Source of the DNA: Bacillus sp. V3B
GTDB taxonomy: Bacteria > Bacillota > Bacilli > Bacillales > Cytobacillaceae
DNA length: 64,000 bases
Direction: 5' to 3'
Assembly: GCF_024494465.1 (NCBI RefSeq)
Contig: NZ_JAETXM010000001.1
Span: 558,001 to 622,000, forward strand
Part shown: positions 25,534-33,239 of the stretch, piece after piece
Layout: each line of letters starts with the position of its first letter
How positions within the stretch are numbered: the first letter of the stretch is position 1
Made by a program: the position numbers and the translations under genes
The notes under the pieces: generated by a model
What the model was told of the DNA's origin: nothing
Database searches by the model: none
What the model saw: only the letters and a program-made list of their open reading frames with translations

Positions 25534-27081
25534 ATGTCAGAGACAGATATGTCGAAATACGAAAAGAAAATTATTGTTCGCAATATAAAGATGGATGATA
25601 TTGATGAAATTATGAAGTTATGGAGCCAGTGTTTCCCCGGTATGGTGCCGTGGAAGCGAGAACAATTGGAAAGTCATATTCGGATTTTCCCCGAGGGTCA
25701 GTTCTGTGTAGAATATGAGGACAAAATTGTTGGTTCTTGTTCAAGTCTCGTCGTCAATTTTGATGAATATGACGACCAACACACTTGGAATGCAATCACA
25801 GACAATGGTTATATTACTAATCATGATCCCGATGGATTTAACTTATATGGAATTGAAGTAATGGTTGACCCAGAATACCGTCGTATGAAAATTGGACATC
25901 GTCTTTACGAGGTGCGCAAGGAACTTGCTCGTCAATTAAATCTTCGAAGCATTATTATCGGTGGACGAATTCCAAATTACCATAAATACAAGAATGAAAT
26001 GACACCACGTGAGTATGTATCAGCAGTTGAGATGCACAGCATCTATGATCCGGTATTGTCCTTCCAACTCCTTGAGGGTTTTATTATTAAACGTATCAAC
26101 ACGAGGTATCTTCCAGACGACAAGGCATCTGATGCTTTTGCAACTTTGATGGAATGGAATAACATTGATTATTTGGCGAAGTCCAGGCGCGTCTATCGCA
26201 CATCTTTCCCTGTGAGAATTTGCGCCATACAGTATATGATGAAAAAAATTGATTCGTTTACAGATTTTACTCGGCAGGTTGAGTATTATGTTGATATTGC
26301 GGCTGATTTCGGTTCGGATTTTGCTGTTTTCCCAGAGCTATTTACAACCCAATTGATGTCGTTTCTCGAAGAAAAAAGGCCAGATCAGGCTATTCGCAGG
26401 CTTGCAACTTATACAGATCAGTATATTGAACTGTGTACAGAACTGGCTGTACGATATAATGTAAACATTGTCGGAGGATCGCATTTTGTGGAAGAGGATG
26501 AGAATATTTATAATATAGCGTATCTATTCCGTCGCGATGGTACGATTGAGAAACAATCGAAGATTCATGTAACGCCTAACGAACGGAAATGGTGGGGGAT
26601 TGCAGAAGGAAACGAAATTAATGTATTTGACACGGATTGTGGAAAAATTGCTATCCAAATTTGTTATGACATTGAGTTTCCGGAGCTTGCACGTATTGCC
26701 GTCGATAAAGGTGCAAATATTATTTTTGTTCCGTTTTGTACGGACGACCGTCAGGGATACCTTCGTGTTCGTTACTGTGCCCAGGCACGAGCGATTGAGA
26801 ATCAAGTATATACGTGTATTGCAGGAACCGTAGGTAACTTGACACATGTCGAAAACATGGATATTCAGTACGCACAATCTGGAATTTTCTCTCCTTCGGA
26901 TTTTGGGTTTGCGAGAGATGGAATTGTAGGAGAATGTGATGCTAATGTTGATACAGTTGTTGTCGGTGATGTGGACCTTGAGAAGTTAAGGCGTTCTAGG
27001 AACAGTGGTTCTGTACGACAGTTACGCGATCGACGACGTGACTTATATCGAATTGAATTGAACAACTTAGAGATAGATTAA
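25534..27081 (+). CDS. yhcX: YhcX-type fusion: GNAT acetyltransferase plus carbon-nitrogen hydrolase
   Basis: About 515 residues in two domains. Residues 1-195 are a GNAT acetyltransferase (VDPEYRRMKIGHRLYEVRKELA). Residues 225-510 are a nitrilase-superfamily hydrolase with Glu in FPELF, Lys in KIHVTPNERKW and Cys in IQICYDIEFPE, the full Glu-Lys-Cys triad. Members act on amide or nitrile substrates; the physiological substrate is unknown. ATG 25534 follows AAGGACG at a good distance; an upstream in-frame ATG (25495) lacks a ribosome site. Confidence 0.9.
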   Translation: MSETDMSKYEKKIIVRNIKMDDIDEIMKLWSQCFPGMVPWKREQLESHIRIFPEGQFCVEYEDKIVGSCSSLVVNFDEYDDQHTWNAITDNGYITNHDPDGFNLYGIEVMVDPEYRRMKIGHRLYEVRKELARQLNLRSIIIGGRIPNYHKYKNEMTPREYVSAVEMHSIYDPVLSFQLLEGFIIKRINTRYLPDDKASDAFATLMEWNNIDYLAKSRRVYRTSFPVRICAIQYMMKKIDSFTDFTRQVEYYVDIAADFGSDFAVFPELFTTQLMSFLEEKRPDQAIRRLATYTDQYIELCTELAVRYNVNIVGGSHFVEEDENIYNIAYLFRRDGTIEKQSKIHVTPNERKWWGIAEGNEINVFDTDCGKIAIQICYDIEFPELARIAVDKGANIIFVPFCTDDRQGYLRVRYCAQARAIENQVYTCIAGTVGNLTHVENMDIQYAQSGIFSPSDFGFARDGIVGECDANVDTVVVGDVDLEKLRRSRNSGSVRQLRDRRRDLYRIELNNLEID

Positions 27082-27227
27082 GTTGTTAAAAGTAGTTATA
27101 GATGGGCGAAAGAGTTCTAGTAATAAAGGATACTTAAAAGTGAAGTGAATCAATCAAGTAGGAGCAGAATAAAAAATAGTCCGCACATCCTGAGTTCGAT
27201 ATTAGTGCGGATTTAGGTTAGTATAGT

Positions 27228-27271
27228 GATGAAAAAAAGAAGCGACGTAATCATCGCTCCTTTTTTCATCA
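27228..27271. terminator. Bidirectional terminator between yhcX and the reductase pseudogene
   Basis: TGATGAAAAAA..AGCGA pairs with TCGCT..TTTTTTCATCA; A and T runs serve both convergent genes. Confidence 0.85.
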
Positions 27272-28082
27272 TAATTGTAGTAAATTCATTTCGCTTGGTA
27301 TTCTTCCTTTACGACGGTTACGGTTTAATTGATTGATTTCTTCCATTTCATTTGGGGATAGCTCAAAATCGAAAACGTTAAAATTTTCTTCCATTCGGGA
27401 AGGTGTGACAGATTTAGGGATGACGATTGTGTTGTTTTGTAAGTGCCAACGTAATACCGTTTTTGCTGGTGATTTACCATGTGCTTCGGCGATCTTTTGA
27501 ATAACAGGATCTTTTAATACATCTCCACCTTGTTCAAGTGGACCCCATGCTTCTACAAAAATATCATGTTTTGCACAGAAATCTTTCATTTCATTTTGTG
27601 AAAAATACGGATGACATTCAATTTGATTTAAAACAGGTTTTACTTCACACTCTGCTAAAATGCGTTCCAAGTGATCGATGTCAAAATTACAGACACCGAT
27701 CGCTTTCACACGTCCATCATGATAGAGCTTTTCTAATGCTTTATATGTATCTATATAGCGGTCATATTTTGGAGTAGGCCAATGGATTAAATATAAATCA
27801 ACATATTAGACTCTCTTCATAGGCACGTAATGTGTTTTCAAAGCCTTGATCACTGTTCCAAACCTTCGTGGTAATAAATAGCTCTTCACGTGGAATAGAT
27901 GTTTGTCGAAGAGCTTTTCCAACTCCTTTTTCATTTTGGTAAATTATGGATGTATCAATAGATCTGTAGTCTAATTCGAGCGCTTTCACAACAGCGTTAG
28001 TTGTCTGGTCATTTTCAACGCGCCAAACACCAAATCCTAACTGAGGCATTTTTAAACCATTGTTTAACGTAACAATATTCAT
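27269..28082 (-). pseudogene. Aldo/keto reductase broken by a small deletion
   Basis: The N-terminal part (28082 down to about 27806) reads MNIVTLNNGLKMPQLGFGVW, YRSIDTSIIYQNEKGVGKAL and FITTKVWN, with the catalytic Asp, Tyr and Lys. It then meets a stop after LRAYEESLIC. In another frame the protein continues as YVDLYLIHWPTPKYDRYIDTYKALEKLYHDGRVKAIGVCNF and on to the end at 27269. Between ESL and YVDLYL only one base remains where family members have about six residues, so roughly 17 bp seem deleted. Either a true pseudogene or, less likely, a sequencing error. Relatives include B. subtilis YvgN. Confidence 0.88.
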
Positions 28083-28191
28083 CTAGCATTTCTCCTTTTA
28101 GGGATATAAATATTTCCCTTCCGAATATAACAAGGATAACAATTAAAAAATAGATTTTTAAATCCTTTTATATGTAAATGAAGAAGGAAGA

Positions 28192-28215
28192 AAAAGGTGC
28201 TTGGCACCTTTTATA
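28192..28215 (-). terminator. Terminator of the MocR gene, with a GGTGC..GGCACC repeat
   Basis: Read on the minus strand: AAAGGTGCC-A-AGCACCTTTTTC, a hairpin followed by T's just downstream of the MocR stop codon. The same palindromic core recurs in variant form at 37515-37527. Confidence 0.8.
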
Positions 28216-28222
28216 GTACCTT

Positions 28223-29656
28223 TTATACACGAGATAGAACATCAGCAAATCGCAAAATCGCTTCCCTTATTGATTCCCGTTTTAATCGGGCATAAGTGAA
28301 ACGAACATATCCATTTGGAGAACCATATACACTTCCTGGCATAAACAGAATTTTGCTTTTGATTCCTTCCTCTACTAACTTTTGGTCATCAACTTTCTGG
28401 TTTATTTTACACCAGATGAAAAGACCACCTTGAGGGATGATAAAATCGACTTTTTCGCCTAAAGTGTCTTGTAAAGCAGAAATCATTTCATTTCGCCTTT
28501 CCACTAGCTCCTGACGCAGGAATGTAAGATGGTTCGGATATTCAGTCGATTGTAAAAACTGATTCGCAATTAACTGTGGAAAAATACTTAATCCAAAATC
28601 AATTTGTTGCCTTGCATCAGCTAAACGGTTAATAACCGATTGAGGACCAATAATCCAGCCAACTCGTAAACTAGAGGCAATCACTTTGGAAAGCGATCCA
28701 ATATACAGAACGTTGCCACTTCGGTCAAAAGATTTAATCGGATAGTGACCCGCGTCTTCGAAGGATAGTAGGCTAACTGGATCATCTTCAACAATGGGAA
28801 CTCCTAACTCTGCTGAAATTTCCAATATTTTTTTTCGACGTGTATCTGTAAGTGTGGTCCCAGTTGGACTTTGGTATATTGGATTTAAAAAAATCATACG
28901 AATTTGATGTTTGCGATGTAAAGTCACGATATCGTCCGGATTAATTCCATGAGCGTCGACTGGTAAACCAAATATACGCAGACCAGCTGATTGAAACAGT
29001 GGGAGTGAATAACAGTAAGAAGGAGCTTCAATAGCGACAGCATCGCCTGGATTAAGCAAACACTGGGTAATGAGATGTAAAGCTTGTTGAGCTCCTGATG
29101 TAATCAAAACGGAAGAACTGGTTGTATGAATATTATGATAATCCTTCACATATTCAGCTACCGTCTCACGGAAGGCTAAATGTCCTTGCGGGTGCACATA
29201 GCCTAAGTCGTTAGAAAACGTTTGTTCAGTAAAAGAAGCTTGTAAAAAACGAGTTGGAAATAAGTCAGCTGACAATTCACCACTTGCCAAATTAAAGCCA
29301 TTTTTCATCTGCTTGGCTTCGTCACGAATACGCTTAATTAAAGGGTATGTAGGTAAAAATGAGCCACCTTCTATATACTTTCTCCAATTTGTTACTCCTT
29401 TAGGAAGAATCCCCCATTTATGTGTGCTAACACGGGTTCCACTTCCTTTTTTTCTTTCTACTAAACCGGATGCTTGAAGTTCGTCGTACACATGGACAAT
29501 GGTCATACGATTGACGTTTAATTGTTCAGCCAATTTGCGTTCTGAAGGCAGTAAGCTGCCAGGAGGAAATTCTCCATATGAAATTTTTTCTTCGATATAT
29601 TCGAAGATTTGTTGATAGAGAGGTTTAGTAGCCTCGCGATTCACTTTCCATTCCAT
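28223..29656 (-). CDS. MocR-type regulator (GntR HTH fused to aminotransferase)
   Basis: A 477-residue protein. The N-terminal winged-helix GntR domain (PLYQQIFEYIEEKISYGEFPPGSLLPSERKLAEQLNVNRMTIVHVYDEL) is joined to a fold-type I aminotransferase-like domain. The PLP-lysine region is YIGSLSKVIASSLRVGWIIG, and GGLFIWCKI is near the C-terminus. MocR regulators use PLP or amino compounds as ligands and often control adjacent genes. No pdx or gab genes are nearby, so the target is unknown. Shine-Dalgarno AGAGGTGGA precedes ATG 29656. Confidence 0.92.
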   Translation of the reverse strand: MEWKVNREATKPLYQQIFEYIEEKISYGEFPPGSLLPSERKLAEQLNVNRMTIVHVYDELQASGLVERKKGSGTRVSTHKWGILPKGVTNWRKYIEGGSFLPTYPLIKRIRDEAKQMKNGFNLASGELSADLFPTRFLQASFTEQTFSNDLGYVHPQGHLAFRETVAEYVKDYHNIHTTSSSVLITSGAQQALHLITQCLLNPGDAVAIEAPSYCYSLPLFQSAGLRIFGLPVDAHGINPDDIVTLHRKHQIRMIFLNPIYQSPTGTTLTDTRRKKILEISAELGVPIVEDDPVSLLSFEDAGHYPIKSFDRSGNVLYIGSLSKVIASSLRVGWIIGPQSVINRLADARQQIDFGLSIFPQLIANQFLQSTEYPNHLTFLRQELVERRNEMISALQDTLGEKVDFIIPQGGLFIWCKINQKVDDQKLVEEGIKSKILFMPGSVYGSPNGYVRFTYARLKRESIREAILRFADVLSRV

Positions 29657-29709
29657 TATTGATCCACCTCTGCACTATTAATCATTGATTGGTATGCTAA
29701 TATATTTAT

Positions 29710-29919
29710 CCCGTCTTGACGGGCAGTAAAACCCCTACCTCAAGACTTCGAGAAAACCGAGGAAGGATTATTGTTAGGGATCAACTGCCCGTAAAGATCG
29801 GCTAAGTGCGATAAGAATTTTCTTTGGGCTTGAGCCCTTAGAAAATTCAATCAGGCTCCGCGTGACTAACTATCAGTAGGGGATGAAGAAAACCCTACTG
29901 ATAGTTAGTCTTCTTTATA
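29710..29919 (+). repeat. Dispersed hairpin-rich element family 2, full copy
   Basis: A 210-bp element. Order: left hairpin CCCGTC-TT-GACGGG; GGCAGTAAAACCCCTACCTC; ACTGCCCG, which can pair back to CGGGCAGT; a central hairpin (GAATTTTCT...AGAAAATTC, 29815-29848); GGCTCCGCG; and a right hairpin with an 18-bp perfect stem, 29864-29881 with 29893-29910. It ends with TTCTTTATA. A 193-bp copy lies at 49942-50134 and an internally deleted copy at 56476-56542. No conserved frame. TTTAT borders the left end and recurs at the right end, reminiscent of IS200/IS605-type elements. Confidence 0.8.
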
Positions 29920-30028
29920 ATTGGATTAGTTCTAAATAATCCGATTGGATGAGTACAAAAAGAGTTTTTTGATTTATTATAATAATTACAGATTAACACT
30001 AAACGATTTTTATCGAAAGGAGATAGCA

Positions 30029-31279
30029 ATGAGAGAGAACCATTTACGTACAAATCTTAAAGATTTACGTCAGAATCTAAATGTAAATACAATTAGCGCC
30101 GGTTTAGTCTCAGCTATTTTTGGGTGTACGGGCCCAGCATTAATTATTATTGGAGGCGCTACGGGTGGCGGATTGACTTATGCTCAAACGATAAGCTGGA
30201 TATTCGCTGTTTATTTTTTTAGTGGATTACTTGGTATATTTTTAGCGCTAAAGTATCGTCAGCCGATCTCAGGTGCACATTCCATTGCAGGAGCTGTATT
30301 AGTTGCGGGGTCTTTAACCCATTTTTCATTAAATGAAGCAATAGGGGCTTATCTAGTAGCTAATATCCTTGTGATTATTCTTGGTGCATCAGGCTTAATC
30401 GACAAAGTGATGAAATGGATACCGCTTCCAATTGTCATGGGGATGATTGTTGGAGTGATGATCCGTTTTGCGACGGAAATGATCACATCTGTTACCCTTT
30501 CACCATTATTAGCAGGTTCAGCTATTCTAGTGTTTTTACTTTCATCAAGATTCTTTAAAAAATTCCCACCTGTTTTATCTGCTTTAATCGTAGCTGTTTT
30601 GTTGGCTATCTTTACAAATGCATTTCAAATTCAAAATATTCAGGATACATTTGTACTTCCACAATTAGTGATGCCAGTATTTAGTCTTGATGCTATTGTA
30701 TCAATTGGTATTCCACTTGCGTTGCTCATCATTTGTACAGAAAATGCTCAAGCAACAGGGGTATTAATGGCTCAAGGGTACAAGCCACCGAATAGCGCAA
30801 TGGCTACTTACGGTTCTATCGTTGGTCTTATCGCTTCACTCTTCGGTGCTCATGCGATCAATATCGCGGGACCAATGACAGCTATTTGTTCGGCAAAAGA
30901 AGTAGGAAAGAAAGAAAGTCGTTATGCAGCATCGGTTGCGAATGGAGTGTTCTTCTCTATTTTTGGCCTATTTGCAGCACTAGTTGTTCCATTTGTTATC
31001 GCTATGCCGAGTGTGATTGTTACTGTAATAGCCGGACTAGCGATGTTAGGTGTTCTTATCAATTCATTAAAAACAGCTTTTTCCGCTAGTAAATTTCAAA
31101 TGGGTGCTTTTTTTGCCTTAATTATTGGGATGTCAGGTGTGAATTTTTTCAACATTGGTGCTCCATTGTGGGCAATTATCGGAAGTTTATTCGTTTCTTT
31201 TTTAGTTGAAAAAGACCATTTTACGTTTCGATCAAAGCCAGATAAAACGAAAGACGTAAAAGTAGAAACAAGTGCTTGA
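30029..31279 (+). CDS. benE: BenE family benzoate/H+ symporter-like transporter
   Basis: About 416 residues, 11-12 membrane helices. The BenE-type start is AGLVSAIFGCTGPALIIIGGA, followed by KYRQPISGAHSIAGAVLV, IICTENAQATGVLMAQGYKPP and NIAGPMTAICSAKEVG. The family imports benzoate or related aromatic acids with protons. GAAAGGAG at 30015-30022 selects ATG 30029. No aromatic degradation genes are nearby, so the substrate here is not established. Confidence 0.88.
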   Translation: MRENHLRTNLKDLRQNLNVNTISAGLVSAIFGCTGPALIIIGGATGGGLTYAQTISWIFAVYFFSGLLGIFLALKYRQPISGAHSIAGAVLVAGSLTHFSLNEAIGAYLVANILVIILGASGLIDKVMKWIPLPIVMGMIVGVMIRFATEMITSVTLSPLLAGSAILVFLLSSRFFKKFPPVLSALIVAVLLAIFTNAFQIQNIQDTFVLPQLVMPVFSLDAIVSIGIPLALLIICTENAQATGVLMAQGYKPPNSAMATYGSIVGLIASLFGAHAINIAGPMTAICSAKEVGKKESRYAASVANGVFFSIFGLFAALVVPFVIAMPSVIVTVIAGLAMLGVLINSLKTAFSASKFQMGAFFALIIGMSGVNFFNIGAPLWAIIGSLFVSFLVEKDHFTFRSKPDKTKDVKVETSA

Positions 31280-31563
31280 AATGGGTGAGATAGTCTAACT
31301 AGTAGATTCAAATCTTCATACCCCTTTGCATTTTAATTATGCCTATGGATTATAACAATAGGTTTCTGTTTTTTATGATGATGAAAAGATTCTTTAAAGT
31401 GTCCGTTATTTAGCAAAAGTTAAAGGTGAATATAACACATTTGAAGGAATTAAACGAGCGTAGCAACTATGTACAACATCAGTGGTAAGTGATTGATAGA
31501 ATGTAACGATTATCATTGTGTATGTAGAAGGATACCAAATCTAACGAATGTGGAGGGGTAAAC

Positions 31564-32058
31564 ATGCGAGCTCATGAAATCATGAAAAAACAGGTAATTA
31601 AAGTGAAGGAACACGATAGTGTACAATCAGTTATTAGGAAATTTATGGAATACGATATTAGCGGTCTTCCTATTGTTAATGATAGGAATAAAATTGTTGC
31701 CTATATCAGCGATGGAGACATCATGCGTTTTATCGGAAAGCCTAATGATATTGTCATTGGTACACTTTTCTTTGCACAGGCATTCAAAGTGGATGAAGAT
31801 GAGTTTGAGGAAAGGGCACAAAAAGTAAGGGAATTAAACGTTATGGAGATTGCTCAAAAAACGGTATATAAAGTTAAATGGGATGAGAAAATCGAGAATA
31901 TCGCAGCGATTTTAGGGAAAAAGCAAATCAAAAGATTACCGGTAGAGCGGAACGGAGTATTAGTTGGTATCATTAGTAGAGGGGATGTTATCAGAAATAC
32001 CTTTAAATCCTTAAATACGTGTTTAAAGCAACCAGCATTGAAAACACAAAGTTGTTAA
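31564..32058 (+). CDS. Tandem CBS domain protein
   Basis: A 164-residue protein made of two CBS domains: AHEIMKKQVIKVKEHDSVQSVIRKFMEYDISGLPIVND...YISDGDIMRFIG and NVMEIAQKTVYKVKWDEKIENIAAILGKKQIKRLPVERNGVLVGIISRGDVIR. CBS pairs bind adenosine nucleotides and act as energy or ligand sensors. Shine-Dalgarno GGAGGGG precedes ATG 31564. No partner enzyme is fused or adjacent in the same transcript; the target is unknown. Confidence 0.9.
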   Translation: MRAHEIMKKQVIKVKEHDSVQSVIRKFMEYDISGLPIVNDRNKIVAYISDGDIMRFIGKPNDIVIGTLFFAQAFKVDEDEFEERAQKVRELNVMEIAQKTVYKVKWDEKIENIAAILGKKQIKRLPVERNGVLVGIISRGDVIRNTFKSLNTCLKQPALKTQSC

Positions 32059-32075
32059 GTAACTATAAACGAAAT

Positions 32076-32207
32076 GGCTGTGTTAAACAATCGTGTTGAT
32101 GCTCCAATGGACTTTGGTATACGCGTCCATTAAGTGATTCATACTGAATCAAACACAGGATCACATATAAAGGTCATTTATCAACAATCATCATGAAGAA
32201 CACAGCC
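32076..32207 (+). repeat. Dispersed element family 1, copy B, complete with inverted ends
   Basis: A 132-bp element bounded by GGCTGTGTT (32076-32084) and AACACAGCC (32199-32207), a perfect 9-bp terminal inverted repeat. Further inward, TGTTGAT (from 32093) and ATCAACAATC (32180-32189) extend the imperfect symmetry. The interior matches 10362-10473 (inverted) and part of 51118-51205. Too short to encode a transposase; a MITE mobilised in trans fits. Confidence 0.82.
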
Positions 32208-32358
32208 AACTAAATAGTAATAGCTATTCAAGGGTTACATTCACTCAACGAGAATCCATAAAAAAAGTCGATTCTTCTCTTGATATGCTCCCGATAAGGT
32301 AGACAGATGAAAAAATAAAAATCTGTGTACTGGAGGGGAGCTTTTTTTATGGATTATT

Positions 32359-32901
32359 TTAATTTTCTAAATATCGATATAGGGTAGATTTACTAATTCC
32401 TGTTTCATTTTTGATCTCAGCCAGAGTATACTTTTTACTTTGATACATCGTAATAGCACGATCCACATTTTCGTCAGATTTTCTTGGTCGTCCTGTAATA
32501 ACTCCCTTTTGTTTTGCTTCATATAATCCTTTTTTTGTTTTTTCACTAATGACATCACTTTGGAATTCTACAAGGTGTTTGACGGTGTTTTTGAAAAAAT
32601 ATCCAGAATCATTACTTGTATCAACCCCCTCTTTAAGAGATTGAAAATAGCCGCCTTTAGCGTCAATAGCATCTAATAGCTCAACTAGATGTCGCGTGGA
32701 ATCAGCAAAGGTAAAAAGTTTAGTAACGACTATTTTATCTCCTTGATTAAGGTTGTCGATCATATTTTTCAGCTTTATTCTCTTTTTTGCGGATGAATGA
32801 TCCTCTATGATAATCGTGTCACAATTGGTTTTTGTTATATTCTGATGTTGTATTTCACAGTTTAGGTCTTCTTGAAAAGGTCTAATATACCCAATTAACA
32901 T
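32359..32901 (-). CDS. Resolvase-like serine recombinase homologue lacking catalytic residues
   Basis: A 180-residue protein with a resolvase N-terminal fold (MLIGYIRPFQEDLNCEIQ ... LLDAIDAKGGYFQSLKEGVDTSNDSGYFFKNTVKHLVEFQ) and a Hin-type C-terminal HTH (GRPRKSDENVDRAITMYQSKKYTLAEIKNETGISKSTLYRYL). The usual YARVST motif is YIRPFQ, so the nucleophilic Ser is absent, and the DRLxRS Arg motif is TKLFTFADS. It is probably not an active recombinase; a DNA-binding regulatory role is plausible. Shine-Dalgarno AGGAGAG before ATG 32901. Confidence 0.82.
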   Translation of the reverse strand: MLIGYIRPFQEDLNCEIQHQNITKTNCDTIIIEDHSSAKKRIKLKNMIDNLNQGDKIVVTKLFTFADSTRHLVELLDAIDAKGGYFQSLKEGVDTSNDSGYFFKNTVKHLVEFQSDVISEKTKKGLYEAKQKGVITGRPRKSDENVDRAITMYQSKKYTLAEIKNETGISKSTLYRYLEN

Positions 32902-33239
32902 TGCACACTCTCCTAACTGTCCTTACTTTTTATTCATCATACCATAAAATTCATATCTAAAATAAATTTAAAATGGTTCGTTTTTGGGAAAGTAGATAAT
33001 TTCCTCTTACTATTGAATTTTTCGAACTCTGACTTTTAGGAGATTTAAAAGTTTAAAAATACATCTATACACTTAAGGTAAATAACATATGACAATGTAA
33101 GGGGTGAAGATGTTTAGTTTTTCAAGATTTATTTTTATTTTATGAATTATTAAAAATACTTTCAGTTTTTTAAGTAGGAAATAGACATAAAATCGTTTAA
33201 AATAGTGGGTATATTGAAAAAACAAGGGGATAACAATTC
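32902..33239. other. Gap between the resolvase-like gene and dynA
   Basis: A 338-bp AT-rich divergent intergenic region. One tiny frame (33110-33145, MFSFSRFIFIL) has an excellent ribosome site, AAGGGGTGAAG, directly before it, but 11 codons is too little to call. No terminator hairpin or clear -35/-10 pair is evident. Confidence 0.4.

Noticed and set aside
31380-31480. Coding remnant between benE and the CBS gene
   Set aside because: A short frame reading KVKGEYNTFEGIKRA ends in a stop, has no start signal and no recognisable family; support too thin.
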